A DNA stretch of 64,000 nt from the NCBI GenBank assembly GCA_900771345.1, contig CAAGNQ010000020.1, positions 38,477-102,476 of the forward strand. The letters run 5' to 3'. The DNA is from Clostridia bacterium (GTDB lineage Bacteria; Bacillota; Clostridia; Christensenellales; Borkfalkiaceae). Each line of letters starts with the position of its first letter. Position 1 is the stretch's first letter. The translations under genes were made by a program, and so were the position numbers. Positions 45,515 through 53,874 of this stretch are shown here, one piece after another. A model generated the notes under the pieces. The model had not been told where the DNA came from. It made no database searches and saw only the letters and a list, made by a program, of their open reading frames with translations.

Positions 45515-46642
45515 TCAAAATCTTGGATAGGTCTTTCCCGTTTTACAATAAAACTCCTCGCAAAACTCGGTAAAACTATCAGCCATAATAGCCTCTCTTG
45601 CTCTCTCCATAAGTTGGTTTAGATAGGTAATGTTATGAAGACTAATCATCATCGACCCCATCATTTCGTTTACGTTTATGAGATGGCGAAGATATGCTTT
45701 AGTATAATTTTTACAAGCGTAACAATCGCATTCGCTGTCAAGAGGGGTAAAATCTTGCTTATACGCACCGTTTCTAACAACAACCTTGCCGTTAGAAGTT
45801 AACGCCGTTCCGTTTCTTCCAACCCTAGTTGCAAGCACGCAGTCGAACATATCAATGCCTCGTTTCATTCCCTCGATTAAGCAATCGGGACTGCCAACAC
45901 CCATTAAATATCTAGGAATATCAGTCGGATAATCTTGGTAGATTGAATCCATAATCTCATACATAAGTTTTTTAGGCTCTCCAACCGATAACCCACCGAT
46001 AGCAATCCCGTATTTAGCGTAAGGAATAGTCTCTTTCAAACTTATTTTTCTCAAATCCTTAAACATATTTCCTTGCACAATTGGGAAAAGCGCTTGATTA
46101 GAATTTTTATGAGCATTATAGCACCTATCTAGCCACTTAAGCGTCCTCTCCATTGCAATCTTTGAGTCAGCGTAAGACGCTCCGTACGGCGAACATTGGT
46201 CAAACGCCATAATAATATCAGCGCCAAGATTATTTTCAATCTCTATGGCTTTTTCAGGGGTGATAAAATGCAAACTTCCGTCAACGTGAGAGTTAAAATA
46301 AACGCCGTCGTCTTTAATTTTATTAAGTTTTGCCAGCGAGAAAACCTGAAACCCACCACTATCGGTGAGAATAGGTCTATCCCACGCCATAAACTTATGA
46401 AGCCCACCTGCATCACGAACAATTTCGTCCCCCGGTCGCATATAGAGGTGATAGGTGTTAGCAAGAATAATTTGGGATTTTGCCTCCTTTAAATCTCTAG
46501 GCATAACCCCTTTAACAGTGGCTTGCGTGCCAACAGGCATAAAGGTAGGAGTATGAATGTCACCGTGAGGAGTATGCAAAATACCAACCCTCGCTCCCGT
46601 TCTGCTATCTTGTTTTATTTGTTCGTAGTAAAATTTTTCCAT
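45515..46642 (-). CDS. tgt: Queuine/preQ1 tRNA-ribosyltransferase
   Basis: Tgt exchanges the guanine at position 34 of GUN tRNAs for preQ1. The 375-residue protein has the catalytic and substrate motifs GTQATVKGVMPRDL, ILTDSGGFQVFSL, AFDQCSPYGA, the nucleophile region MFDCVLATRVGRNG and the zinc site CDCYACKNYTKAYLRHL. It follows queA, its pathway partner, but is separated from it by an unusual 190-base structured insert. Confidence 0.97.
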   Translation of the reverse strand: MEKFYYEQIKQDSRTGARVGILHTPHGDIHTPTFMPVGTQATVKGVMPRDLKEAKSQIILANTYHLYMRPGDEIVRDAGGLHKFMAWDRPILTDSGGFQVFSLAKLNKIKDDGVYFNSHVDGSLHFITPEKAIEIENNLGADIIMAFDQCSPYGASYADSKIAMERTLKWLDRCYNAHKNSNQALFPIVQGNMFKDLRKISLKETIPYAKYGIAIGGLSVGEPKKLMYEIMDSIYQDYPTDIPRYLMGVGSPDCLIEGMKRGIDMFDCVLATRVGRNGTALTSNGKVVVRNGAYKQDFTPLDSECDCYACKNYTKAYLRHLINVNEMMGSMMISLHNITYLNQLMERAREAIMADSFTEFCEEFYCKTGKTYPRF

Positions 46643-46677
46643 AATCTTTTAGTAATTAAATTTATTTTATGCGCCGT

Positions 46678-46857
46678 TTATAAAATCATACAAGCGTCCC
46701 CGAATTTTACGGGAAGCATGACTGCTTGGCTTAGAACCGAGAAAGACAAGGCGCGCGAGGAAAACCTGAGGGAGTTTACTGAGGCGTAAATGACCGAAGG
46801 TTGCCACAGCGCAACGCCGTATTTCGACGGTTATAAGACGAGCATACAATCGCCGAA
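46678..46857 (-). repeat. Structured intergenic insert between queA and tgt with 27-base flanking repeats
   Basis: The gap of 188 bases carries no gene I can support. It is visibly richer in GC than its surroundings and full of hairpins: CCCG/CGGG (46699-46702, 46710-46713), AAGCA/TGCTT (46714-46718, 46723-46727), a long imperfect stem from GGCGCGC (46750) to CGCC (46818) with an inner TTTAC/GTAAA, and CCGT/ACGG (46817-46830). It is bordered by two similar 27-base sequences at 46678-46704 and 46831-46857 that share ttataa, catacaa and ccgaa. Both encode on the - strand a QueA-type ending (FGD-CM-L-stop). It looks like a small dispersed element or MITE that settled at the queA 3' end. Confidence 0.6.
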
Positions 46858-47859
46858 GGAGAAAAATCTGTATCTTTCTTCAACAGCTTTGTTATAAAGT
46901 TCTAAAATTTTCTCTCTAGTAGAAAGAGAAGATACTAGCATAATAAGAGTTGATTTCGGGAGATGAAAGTTTGTGATTAAACTATCAACGCACTTAAACT
47001 TATAAGGTGGATAGATAAAAATCTCGGTATTATCCTTAACTGCTTTCACAAACCCATTCTCATCAGCAGCGCTCTCTAGCGTTCTAACGCTGGTAGTGCC
47101 GACTGCAATAATTCTTCTACCCTCTTTTTTGGCTCTGTTTATTTTCTCTGCCGACTCCTCGCTTATCTCATAGTACTCAGAGTGCATATGATGGGAGAGA
47201 ATATCGTCAGTTTTAACAGGCCTAAACGTGCCTAGTCCCACGTGCAATAAAACGTCAACGATTTCAACGCCCATTTTCTGCAAATCGTCAATAAGTTCGG
47301 GAGTGAAATGTAGCCCTGCAGTTGGGGCTGCAGCCGAACCGTCAACTGACGCGTAAACCGTTTGATATCTATCTTTATCCTTTAATCTTTCAGTTATATA
47401 AGGAGGGAGAGGCATTTCGCCGATATTAGAAATTATATCTTCAAAAACCCCCTCGTAACTAAACCTAACCCTTCTACTACCCGTCTCTTCAATATTGCCT
47501 ATAACCTCTAGAGAAAGGTTTTGGGAGATGGTGAGTTTAGCGCCGATTTTGGCTTTTTTACCAGGCTTAACCAAAACCTCCCACTCGGTCAAATTAAAGC
47601 GTTTTAACAAAAGCACTTCAACCTTTCCACCGTTTTTGGTGTAGGCAAACATTCTTGCAGGCAAAACTTTAGTATTATTTCTAACTAAAACGTCACCTTT
47701 TTTTAGATATTTTTTTATGTCGTAAAAATGCTCGTGATATATTTTATCAGTTTTTCTATCATAAACTAAAAGCCTTGAACTGTCCCTTGGATAAACGGGC
47801 GTTTGCGCAATAAGTTCTTCGGGCAAATAGTAATCAAAATCACTTGTTTTCAATCTCAA
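46831..47859 (-). CDS. queA: S-adenosylmethionine:tRNA ribosyltransferase-isomerase
   Basis: QueA adds the epoxy-cyclopentanediol group from SAM to preQ1 in tRNA. The 342 residues include DFDYYLPEELIAQTP, RDSSRLLVYDR, VRNNTKVLPARMFA, the AAPTAGLHFTPELI motif and the ending RFFSFGDCMLVL. Its last codons coincide with one of the repeats of the adjacent structured insert. The start overlaps the ruvB stop by 20 bases. Confidence 0.96.
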   Translation of the reverse strand: MRLKTSDFDYYLPEELIAQTPVYPRDSSRLLVYDRKTDKIYHEHFYDIKKYLKKGDVLVRNNTKVLPARMFAYTKNGGKVEVLLLKRFNLTEWEVLVKPGKKAKIGAKLTISQNLSLEVIGNIEETGSRRVRFSYEGVFEDIISNIGEMPLPPYITERLKDKDRYQTVYASVDGSAAAPTAGLHFTPELIDDLQKMGVEIVDVLLHVGLGTFRPVKTDDILSHHMHSEYYEISEESAEKINRAKKEGRRIIAVGTTSVRTLESAADENGFVKAVKDNTEIFIYPPYKFKCVDSLITNFHLPKSTLIMLVSSLSTREKILELYNKAVEERYRFFSFGDCMLVL

Positions 47860-48883
47860 ATACGGAAAGTTGTTCCGTCCTCCCCTCTGGGACTTTAAGT
47901 CCTATGTGTTCGTATCCTTTTTTGAGTAGCATTCGTCCTCTAGGCGTTCTAGCAATAAAGCCTAACTGCATTAGATAAGGCTCGTAAACGTCCTCGATAG
48001 TATTGCTATCCTCGTTTATCGTAGCCGCTAGCGTGTCAAGCCCACAAGGTCCTCCGTTAAACTTTTCTGCCATTGATTTTAGGAGTTTAACGTCAATAGC
48101 GTCAAGCCCTAAATGGTCAATTTCCATCATAGAAAGTGCACCCTCTGCGTCAGATAGCAATAGGCTGTTATGCCCTTTAACAATGGCGTAATCTCTAACT
48201 CTCTTAAGTAGTCTATTTGCAATTCTAGGCGTTCCACGACTGCGCTTTGCAATTTCCTCACTAGCCTTTTGCTCTATAGAAATACCGAGTTTTTCAGCAG
48301 AACGGCGAACAATCTCCCCTAATTCTTCGGTCGAGTATGTTTCTAGCCTACATATAAGCCCAAATCTATCACGGAGTGGAGAAGATAGCATTCCTGCTTT
48401 GGTAGTTGCTCCTATTAGAGTAAATTTTGGAAGTGGCAATTGCACGTTCTTTGCCGACGGGCCTTTGCCGATAATAAAATCAAGCGTAAAGTCTTCCATT
48501 GCAGGATATAAAATTTCTTCAACGTTGTGATTAAGCCTATGAATTTCATCAATAAACAAAACGTCGCGCTCGTTAAGGTTTGTCAGTATTGCGGCAAGGT
48601 CGCCTGCCCTCTCGATTGCAGGGCCACTGGTAACCTTAAACTGCGTGCCTAGTTCGTTAGCAACTATATGCGCAAGCGTTGTTTTTCCAAGACCTGGAGG
48701 TCCGTAAAGCAAAACGTGGTCAAGAGCATCTTCACGCATTTTTGACGCGGCAATACTAACGGCTAAGTTATCCTTAACCTTTTCTTGCCCAACGTATCCG
48801 TCCATAGACTTAGGTCTTAAAACGTTCTCTATGTCGTTATCAAATTCGTTTTTAGTGCTTGTAACTAATCTTTCTTCTTCCAT
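47840..48883 (-). CDS. ruvB: Holliday junction branch-migration helicase RuvB
   Basis: RuvB is the AAA+ motor that drives branch migration with RuvA. It is 347 residues long with Walker A GPPGLGKTTLAHIVANE, Walker B VLFIDEIHRL, sensor TLIGATTKAGMLSSPLRDRFG and the C-terminal winged helix (IARTPRGRMLLKKGYEHIG). It is encoded 8 bases behind ruvA. Confidence 0.98.
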   Translation of the reverse strand: MEEERLVTSTKNEFDNDIENVLRPKSMDGYVGQEKVKDNLAVSIAASKMREDALDHVLLYGPPGLGKTTLAHIVANELGTQFKVTSGPAIERAGDLAAILTNLNERDVLFIDEIHRLNHNVEEILYPAMEDFTLDFIIGKGPSAKNVQLPLPKFTLIGATTKAGMLSSPLRDRFGLICRLETYSTEELGEIVRRSAEKLGISIEQKASEEIAKRSRGTPRIANRLLKRVRDYAIVKGHNSLLLSDAEGALSMMEIDHLGLDAIDVKLLKSMAEKFNGGPCGLDTLAATINEDSNTIEDVYEPYLMQLGFIARTPRGRMLLKKGYEHIGLKVPEGRTEQLSVFEIENK

Positions 48884-48891
48884 ATTTATCC

Positions 48892-49488
48892 CTATTTAAT
48901 GTTCTTAATTGCGTGAGCAATAAGTCCTTCAATGGTGGTGATTCCCTTTTCTTTTGCCTCTTTTACAGCGCTTACGCATTCTTGCTTAGTAAAGCCTAAA
49001 CTCATAAGCGCAATAATAGCGTCCTCGCCGTCCTTATCAGGCACAAAACTGTTTATTTGCTCTAAAACCCTGTCGTCCGAGCCAACGTCTGAAGTAATCT
49101 TTTCACGAAGTTCTAAAATTATTCGCTCTGCCGTCTTTTTGCCAAGCCCTTTTACTGAAGAGAGTCCCTTAACGTCAGAGGTTGCAATCTTTGTAGCAAG
49201 GTCGGAAAGTTTCATATTAGATAAAACGGTTATTCCCATTTTTGGACCGACGCCAGAAACGGAAATAAGTTTAAGAAACATATTTTTCTCTTCGGTGCTT
49301 ATGAATCCGTAAAGAGCAACGCCGTCGTCACGCACGGCAAGATAGGTATAAACTTCTCCTCCCTTGTCACTTATAAGTTGCTGATAAACGGATGCAGAGC
49401 AGGTTATTTCATAGCCTATACCGTTGTTCTCCAACAACACCGTGCCGTCAGCATAAGATAAAAGTTTTCCCTTAATATATCCTATCAT
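48892..49488 (-). CDS. ruvA: Holliday junction protein RuvA
   Basis: RuvA binds the four-way junction and recruits RuvB. The start at 49488 (MIGYIKGKLL) is canonical and has AAGGTGG upstream; the open frame 21 codons further would overlap ruvC and lacks support. The protein has 198 residues: an OB domain, two helix-hairpin-helix motifs (LISVSGVGPKMGI and SSVKGLGKKTAERI) and a C-terminal three-helix domain that contacts RuvB. Confidence 0.97.
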   Translation of the reverse strand: MIGYIKGKLLSYADGTVLLENNGIGYEITCSASVYQQLISDKGGEVYTYLAVRDDGVALYGFISTEEKNMFLKLISVSGVGPKMGITVLSNMKLSDLATKIATSDVKGLSSVKGLGKKTAERIILELREKITSDVGSDDRVLEQINSFVPDKDGEDAIIALMSLGFTKQECVSAVKEAKEKGITTIEGLIAHAIKNIK

Positions 49489-49498
49489 ATTCCACCTT

Positions 49499-49993
49499 CT
49501 AAATTTTAAATAGTCCACCGAGTTTATTCGTTTGAGAATGACAAAGTGCAACAGCCAAAGCGTCGGCAGCGTCGTCAGGACGAGGAATGCCGTTTAATCT
49601 CAAAGTGGTTTTTACCATTTGCTGAATCTGAATTTTTTCTGCTCTGCCGTAACCGGTAAGAGCCTGCTTAATTTGAAGTGGCGTGTATTCAAAAATCTTT
49701 CCACACTCTTTTATAGCAGTTAAAAGCACCACGCCTCTCGCGTGAGCAACGGCAATACCCGTTTTAACGTTTTTTGCAAAGAATAATTCCTCAATAGCAA
49801 TCTCGTCAGGCTTAAAAGTGCCAATAATCTGCTTAACACCCTTTTCGAGCATAGTGAGTCTTACGGCTAAGTTTTCGTCTTTTGGAGTAGAAACTATACC
49901 GTAATCAATCATTTCGGGTTTTGACCGATTATCTGCTCTAATTACTCCGTAGCCTAGCGTTGCTAGACCAGGGTCGAAACCAACGATTATCAT
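49499..49993 (-). CDS. ruvC: Holliday junction resolvase RuvC
   Basis: RuvC cuts Holliday junctions symmetrically. It has 164 residues with the RNase-H-like catalytic acids in FDPGLATLGYG, IEELFF and the C-terminal DAADALAVALCH. The N-terminus MIIVGFDPG is canonical, so the ATG at 49993 is secure. Its promoter lies so close that the transcript begins at or next to the start codon. It leads the ruvC-ruvA-ruvB-queA-tgt operon. Confidence 0.97.
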   Translation of the reverse strand: MIIVGFDPGLATLGYGVIRADNRSKPEMIDYGIVSTPKDENLAVRLTMLEKGVKQIIGTFKPDEIAIEELFFAKNVKTGIAVAHARGVVLLTAIKECGKIFEYTPLQIKQALTGYGRAEKIQIQQMVKTTLRLNGIPRPDDAADALAVALCHSQTNKLGGLFKI

Positions 49994-50001
49994 ACCTTAT
50001 T

Positions 50002-50030
50002 ATTGTACATAAATTTTTAATAAAAGTCAA
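50002..50030 (-). promoter_or_regulatory. Promoter of the ruv-queA-tgt operon, nearly leaderless
   Basis: On the - strand TTGACT (50030-50025), 17 bases, TACAAT (50007-50002). Only 8 bases separate the -10 box from the ruvC ATG. Confidence 0.65.
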
Positions 50031-50047
50031 TAGATAAGAGCAAAAGA

Positions 50048-50077
50048 ATAGGCAGTGAACTATTTTTCACTGCCTAT
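50048..50077 (-). terminator. Terminator of the HtrA-like gene
   Basis: ATAGGCAGTGAA (50048-50059) pairs with TTCACTGCCTAT (50066-50077); on the - strand it is followed by TCTTTTGC. Confidence 0.75.
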
Positions 50078-50093
50078 AAAATTTTTGATAATT

Positions 50094-51398
50094 TTATTTG
50101 CCCGTATCGCAGAAAATATACTGCTCGGAAATATTTATTTCAACGTTTAACGATGATATTGTTTTGCCTTCCACACGCCTAATTCCCATTATGAATTTGT
50201 TGCCTATCGTGTAATTTTTCTTAACTATATTCATAACGGCAGACATTGTGCTATTAGTGGAAATGCTTTCAATCTTTGAGTCTGCACCGTCAATATAAGA
50301 TATCGACGTAATAATATCTCCCTCTCTAAGCCCACTCTTTTGTGCGTTACTGTTTGGCAATACGCTAGTTATTGAAACGTATGGCGAGTCAAACTGATTA
50401 ACCCTTTCAGTAGTAGTGATGCCTAGTTGCCATCTTCCACTAATATATCCATAGTTTGTTGCCGTCTTGCTTGCGATTAGTTGCTTTGATATGGTAATAA
50501 ATCCGTTGTCGTTTTGCGCTTTTAGATTCATATAAGGTATTGCATAATAAATATTATTTAGCGCATCATTACCTGCGTTAGTTATACCTATAAGTTCGCC
50601 GTAACTGTTAAAGAGCCCACCACCCGAACTACCGTGGTCGATAGTCGCGTCGTGCTGGAAGACGTCAAACTCACCAATTTCGCTAATGCTAATTCGCCTA
50701 TCAATATAGCTTATTATGCCCCTCGAAACACTGCCCGGAAGTTCCCCACCAGGATTACCAATTGCAAAAACAGGCTCGCCTAGACACGTTTGATAGGTTG
50801 AATGAGCAACCTTTGCCGTCACGATATTAGAAGGGCTAACCCCCACTCTTTTAGAAATATCGAGTTTTAACACTGCAACGTCAGTATTTTTATCCCCACC
50901 TACGAGAGTTACCTCCTCGTCAGAGTGGATAGCACTATCAATTAGACCTGTAAAAACATACGAATTATTATAATTAGGGTCATACGGATTTCTGCCATTC
51001 TCGTCAGGAACGCTCACTTGAACGTTTCCACCATCAGCAATAACGTGATGGCAGGTTAGAATATAAAACTCATTGTCCGATTCTATAATGTTGCCAGCAT
51101 CGTCTTTAGTTCTAATATCAACTAGTACTCCTGAGCCTGAAACAACTGAATTTGCCGAAGAAAGTTTGATTGAAACAACAGAACGATATACGTTATTAAT
51201 TGATTTAACGATATTATCTTCCCTAATTTCATCTTCAGCCGTTTCGAACTCTACCGTGCTTGAAAGCACTACTGAATCGGGATAGTTGTTATTGTTTGAC
51301 GAATTGTCGTCTGGCATAAAAAGTGAACAGCCTGTAAAAGTCAAAGCCGTTACGATAACCAAAACGAGCAACACTAGTTTGTTATAAAATCTATTCAT
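50094..51398 (-). CDS. HtrA/DegP-like serine protease lipoprotein
   Basis: A 434-residue trypsin-like protease with a lipoprotein signal (lipobox FTGC, Cys at 24) instead of the N-terminal anchor helix usual in Firmicutes HtrA. The catalytic triad is seen as His in TCHHVIADGG, Asp in DKNTDVAVLKL and Ser in DHGSSGGGLFN. A PDZ domain follows (SVLPNSNAQKSGLREGDIITSI). It should degrade or refold damaged exported proteins on the outer membrane face. An unusual set of alternative hairpins lies upstream. Confidence 0.88.
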   Translation of the reverse strand: MNRFYNKLVLLVLVIVTALTFTGCSLFMPDDNSSNNNNYPDSVVLSSTVEFETAEDEIREDNIVKSINNVYRSVVSIKLSSANSVVSGSGVLVDIRTKDDAGNIIESDNEFYILTCHHVIADGGNVQVSVPDENGRNPYDPNYNNSYVFTGLIDSAIHSDEEVTLVGGDKNTDVAVLKLDISKRVGVSPSNIVTAKVAHSTYQTCLGEPVFAIGNPGGELPGSVSRGIISYIDRRISISEIGEFDVFQHDATIDHGSSGGGLFNSYGELIGITNAGNDALNNIYYAIPYMNLKAQNDNGFITISKQLIASKTATNYGYISGRWQLGITTTERVNQFDSPYVSITSVLPNSNAQKSGLREGDIITSISYIDGADSKIESISTNSTMSAVMNIVKKNYTIGNKFIMGIRRVEGKTISSLNVEINISEQYIFCDTGK

Positions 51399-51487
51399 AT
51401 AGTGTCTCCTAAAAATTTAGCAATTTCTATATTATTATTTTATCATACTTTTCTTAAAAAAAACTTAAAATCTGCAAATTTTTAAAA

Positions 51488-51562
51488 AAGAAAAGAACGA
51501 TAAAATAATTTTCATAAATCGTTCTTTCCAAATTCACTCTTTTTTTGGAAAGAACGATTTTT
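51488..51562 (-). promoter_or_regulatory. Mutually exclusive hairpins upstream of the HtrA-like gene
   Basis: Read on the - strand, segment 1 AAATCGTTCTTTCCA (51560-51546) can pair with segment 2 TGGAAAGAACGATTT (51530-51516), 15 perfect pairs. Segment 2 can instead pair with segment 3 ATCGTTCTTT (51500-51491), which is followed by TCTTTTTT as in a terminator. Such an arrangement resembles an antiterminator/terminator switch. No known riboswitch core is recognised. Confidence 0.5.
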
Positions 51563-51648
51563 TAATAAAATTTCGTCTTGCCGAATATAAAAGTGAAATA
51601 TTTTAACGGCAATAACTTATGCGTGAGTTTAGTAATAATCTTTAATAA

Positions 51649-51702
51649 ATAAATTCACCGTACTGCCGATAACATAAGTATAAGCAAGTATGGTGAATTT
51701 AT
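51649..51702 (-). terminator. Large hairpin after yebC
   Basis: ATAAATTCACCGTAC (51649-51663) and GTATGGTGAATTTAT (51688-51702) form a 15-pair stem with one wobble, 17 bases after the yebC stop. The - strand continues with TTATTAAAG, so it probably ends yebC transcription. The part 51563-51648 is AT-rich with no gene. Confidence 0.6.
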
Positions 51703-51719
51703 ACTAGAAATTTTAAAAA

Positions 51720-52460
51720 TTATTCTTCTTCGTCATCCTTTGGTAAATCAACGTTGTGGTAAACGTTTTGAACGTCGTCAAGGTCCTCTAACGCGTCGAT
51801 TAATTTATTAAATTTAATAAGGTCGTCCCCAGCAAGAGTGATAATATTTTGTGGCACCATCTCTACCTGCGCTTCAAAGAAGTTTAAGCCCTTATCTTCA
51901 AGATATTTTCTTACTGCAGAGAAGTTTGATGGAGTTGTGTGAACAACGAATGCATCGTCTTCTGCAATAAAATCATCAGCGCCTGCATCCAAAGCATATT
52001 CCATAACGGTATCTTCGTCGAGGTCTGCCGTTCTCTCAATCACGATTACGCCTAGATTTGTAAAGGTGAAAGAAACGCAACCTGCATTGCCTAGCGAGCC
52101 TCCGTGCTTTTTCATAGCCGTTCTAACGAAATCAACCGTTCTGTTCTTATTGTCCGTAAGTGTTTTAACAATAATCGCGCTTCCTGCAGGACCGTAACCT
52201 TCGTAGGTTAATTCTTCATAATTATCACCTGCAAGCTCGCCTGATGCCTTTGCAATACACCTTTTAATATTATCGTTAGGCATATTAACTGCCTTTGCTT
52301 TAGCAATAGCGTCGGCAAGTTTACTGTTTGTTTCTGGGTCTGGATTAGATTTGGCAGCAACGGCAATTTCTCTACCAACCTTTGTAAAAATTTTACCCCT
52401 AACTGCATCAGTCTTGGCTTTTTTAGCAGCAATATTGGCTGCATGACTATGTCCTGACAT
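51720..52460 (-). CDS. YebC/PmpR-family regulator (TACO1-like)
   Basis: A 246-residue YebC-family protein. It begins MSGHSHAANIAAKKAKTDA and has the family segments KAVNMPNDNIKRCIAKASGE and YEGYGPAGSAIIVKTLTDNKNRT. Members have been described both as transcription regulators and as translation activators at proline stretches; the sequence cannot decide. It follows the SpoU methyltransferase by 18 bases. Confidence 0.95.
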   Translation of the reverse strand: MSGHSHAANIAAKKAKTDAVRGKIFTKVGREIAVAAKSNPDPETNSKLADAIAKAKAVNMPNDNIKRCIAKASGELAGDNYEELTYEGYGPAGSAIIVKTLTDNKNRTVDFVRTAMKKHGGSLGNAGCVSFTFTNLGVIVIERTADLDEDTVMEYALDAGADDFIAEDDAFVVHTTPSNFSAVRKYLEDKGLNFFEAQVEMVPQNIITLAGDDLIKFNKLIDALEDLDDVQNVYHNVDLPKDDEEE

Positions 52461-52478
52461 AATTTTTCTCCTTAAATT

Positions 52479-53216
52479 TTATCGTGCCGTCCCATTTAAC
52501 GCATACATTAATATTCCAGCGCTAACACCGGCGTTTAAACTTTCCATACCGTTTTGCATAGGAATGCTAACGGTATAAGTTGCTTTTTTTCTGACAGTTT
52601 CGCTTACTCCTTTTCCCTCGTTGCCGATAACAAGGCAAAAATCACCCTCTATCTTTTTTTCAAACACGTTTTGACCATTCATGTCTGCAACGACGAGTGG
52701 AAGATTAATGCACTCCAAAACCTTTTCAATATCTCCCCTTATAACTTCTACACGAAAAATTCCACTCATACTGCTTCTAACTGCCTTTCCCGAATACGGG
52801 TCAGCACAGTTTTCGGTCATAAATATTTGATTATAACCACTTGCTGCAGCAGTTCTTATAATCGCACCGACGTTCGATGGGTCGGAAACTCCGTCAAGCA
52901 GTAGGCATTTGCCTTTAGAAACCTTAAGTTTATTTTCCGGCTTAAAAAGTACTGCGAGAGCACCCTGAGGGCAAACCTCTTCACTAACCGACTTAAAAAC
53001 TTCATCGGAAACAAGTTGTGAATTTATGCCTTCTAACAAAAGGTGTGACTGGGCTTTTTGAGTGCAAATAACCTCGCGCACAGGAAGACCCAGCGCTATC
53101 GCCTCGTTAACAGGCTTTATGCCCTCGACTAAATAGAGATTAAGTTTATCACGAAATTTTTTATCGGATAGGGAACGAATTTCTTTTATTCGTTCGTTCT
53201 GCTTTGAAACTATCAT
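52479..53216 (-). CDS. SpoU/TrmH-family RNA 2'-O-methyltransferase
   Basis: A 245-residue SPOUT methyltransferase. The N-terminal substrate-binding domain begins IVSKQNERIKEIRSL; the knotted SAM domain has LLDGVSDPSNVGAIIRTAAA, LVIGNEGKGVSE and SIPMQNGMESLNAGVSAGI (motifs 1-3). It probably methylates 23S rRNA, and its place after rplT is common in Firmicutes. Exact target is unknown. Confidence 0.92.
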   Translation of the reverse strand: MIVSKQNERIKEIRSLSDKKFRDKLNLYLVEGIKPVNEAIALGLPVREVICTQKAQSHLLLEGINSQLVSDEVFKSVSEEVCPQGALAVLFKPENKLKVSKGKCLLLDGVSDPSNVGAIIRTAAASGYNQIFMTENCADPYSGKAVRSSMSGIFRVEVIRGDIEKVLECINLPLVVADMNGQNVFEKKIEGDFCLVIGNEGKGVSETVRKKATYTVSIPMQNGMESLNAGVSAGILMYALNGTAR

Positions 53217-53227
53217 TTTAATCTAAA

Positions 53228-53260
53228 TAAAGCCTAACTTATATTTTAAGATAGGCTTTA
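53228..53260 (-). terminator. Terminator of the infC-rpmI-rplT operon
   Basis: TAAAGCCTA...CTTA pairs with TAAG...TAGGCTTTA, 14 bases after the rplT stop; the T run is weak. Confidence 0.65.
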
Positions 53261-53273
53261 TCCAATATTCTTG

Positions 53274-53624
53274 TTAAATGTTTGCTTTTGCCTTTTCGCA
53301 AAGTGCTGTGAATGCCTTAGCATCAGAAACAGCGATTTCTGCAAGAACCTTTCTGTTTAGTTCAATGCCTGCTTTCTTTAGGCCGAACATAAGCTTGCTG
53401 TATGAAATGTTGTTTAATCTTGCAGCAGCGTTAATTCTGGCAATCCATAAAGAACGGAAATCTCTCTTCTTTGCCTTTCTTCCAAAATAAGCATAGAGTT
53501 GAGCCTTCATAACGGCTTCTCTAGCAACTCTATATCTCTTGCTTCTTCCACCAAAGTATCCTTTAGCGAGTTTTAATATCTTTCTACGCTTCTTTACAGC
53601 GTTTACTGCTCTTTTAATACGCAT
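53274..53624 (-). CDS. rplT: Ribosomal protein bL20
   Basis: A 116-residue large-subunit protein needed for early 50S assembly. The basic N-terminus (RIKRAVNAVKKRRKILKLAKG) and the LWIARINAAARLNNISYSKL block are diagnostic. In many bacteria bL20 represses its own operon through the infC leader or the rpmI-rplT region; a structured leader is present here too. Confidence 0.98.
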   Translation of the reverse strand: MRIKRAVNAVKKRRKILKLAKGYFGGRSKRYRVAREAVMKAQLYAYFGRKAKKRDFRSLWIARINAAARLNNISYSKLMFGLKKAGIELNRKVLAEIAVSDAKAFTALCEKAKANI

Positions 53625-53645
53625 AATGATTCTCCTTATAATGTA

Positions 53646-53843
53646 TTACTTATTGTAAATAAGCGTCTTTACTGTCTTTTCTTGTGTTGCATCTACGTAT
53701 GCACCTGCACAAAGATTGTTCTTTCTCTTTCTGTCTTTCTTTGTAAGAATGTGGTTCTTGCCTGAACAAGACCTCTTAATCTTACCTGTTGCAGTTACTC
53801 TAAAACGTTTTTTCGCTGCACTTTTGGTTTTCATTTTCGGCAT
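53646..53843 (-). CDS. rpmI: Ribosomal protein bL35
   Basis: A 65-residue basic protein: MPKMKTKSAAKKRF at the start, then GKIKRSCSGKNHILTKK. The start at 53843 is canonical and has GGAGGG upstream; an ATG five codons earlier overlaps that ribosome site and is rejected. Confidence 0.97.
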   Translation of the reverse strand: MPKMKTKSAAKKRFRVTATGKIKRSCSGKNHILTKKDRKRKNNLCAGAYVDATQEKTVKTLIYNK

Positions 53844-53874
53844 AATATTACCCTCCAAAGTTTTATTTTATCAG

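Noticed and set aside
46523..46789. 88-codon + strand frame across tgt start and the structured insert
   Set aside because: Its first half is antisense to tgt; no ribosome site. The second half is probably only the insert's base composition.
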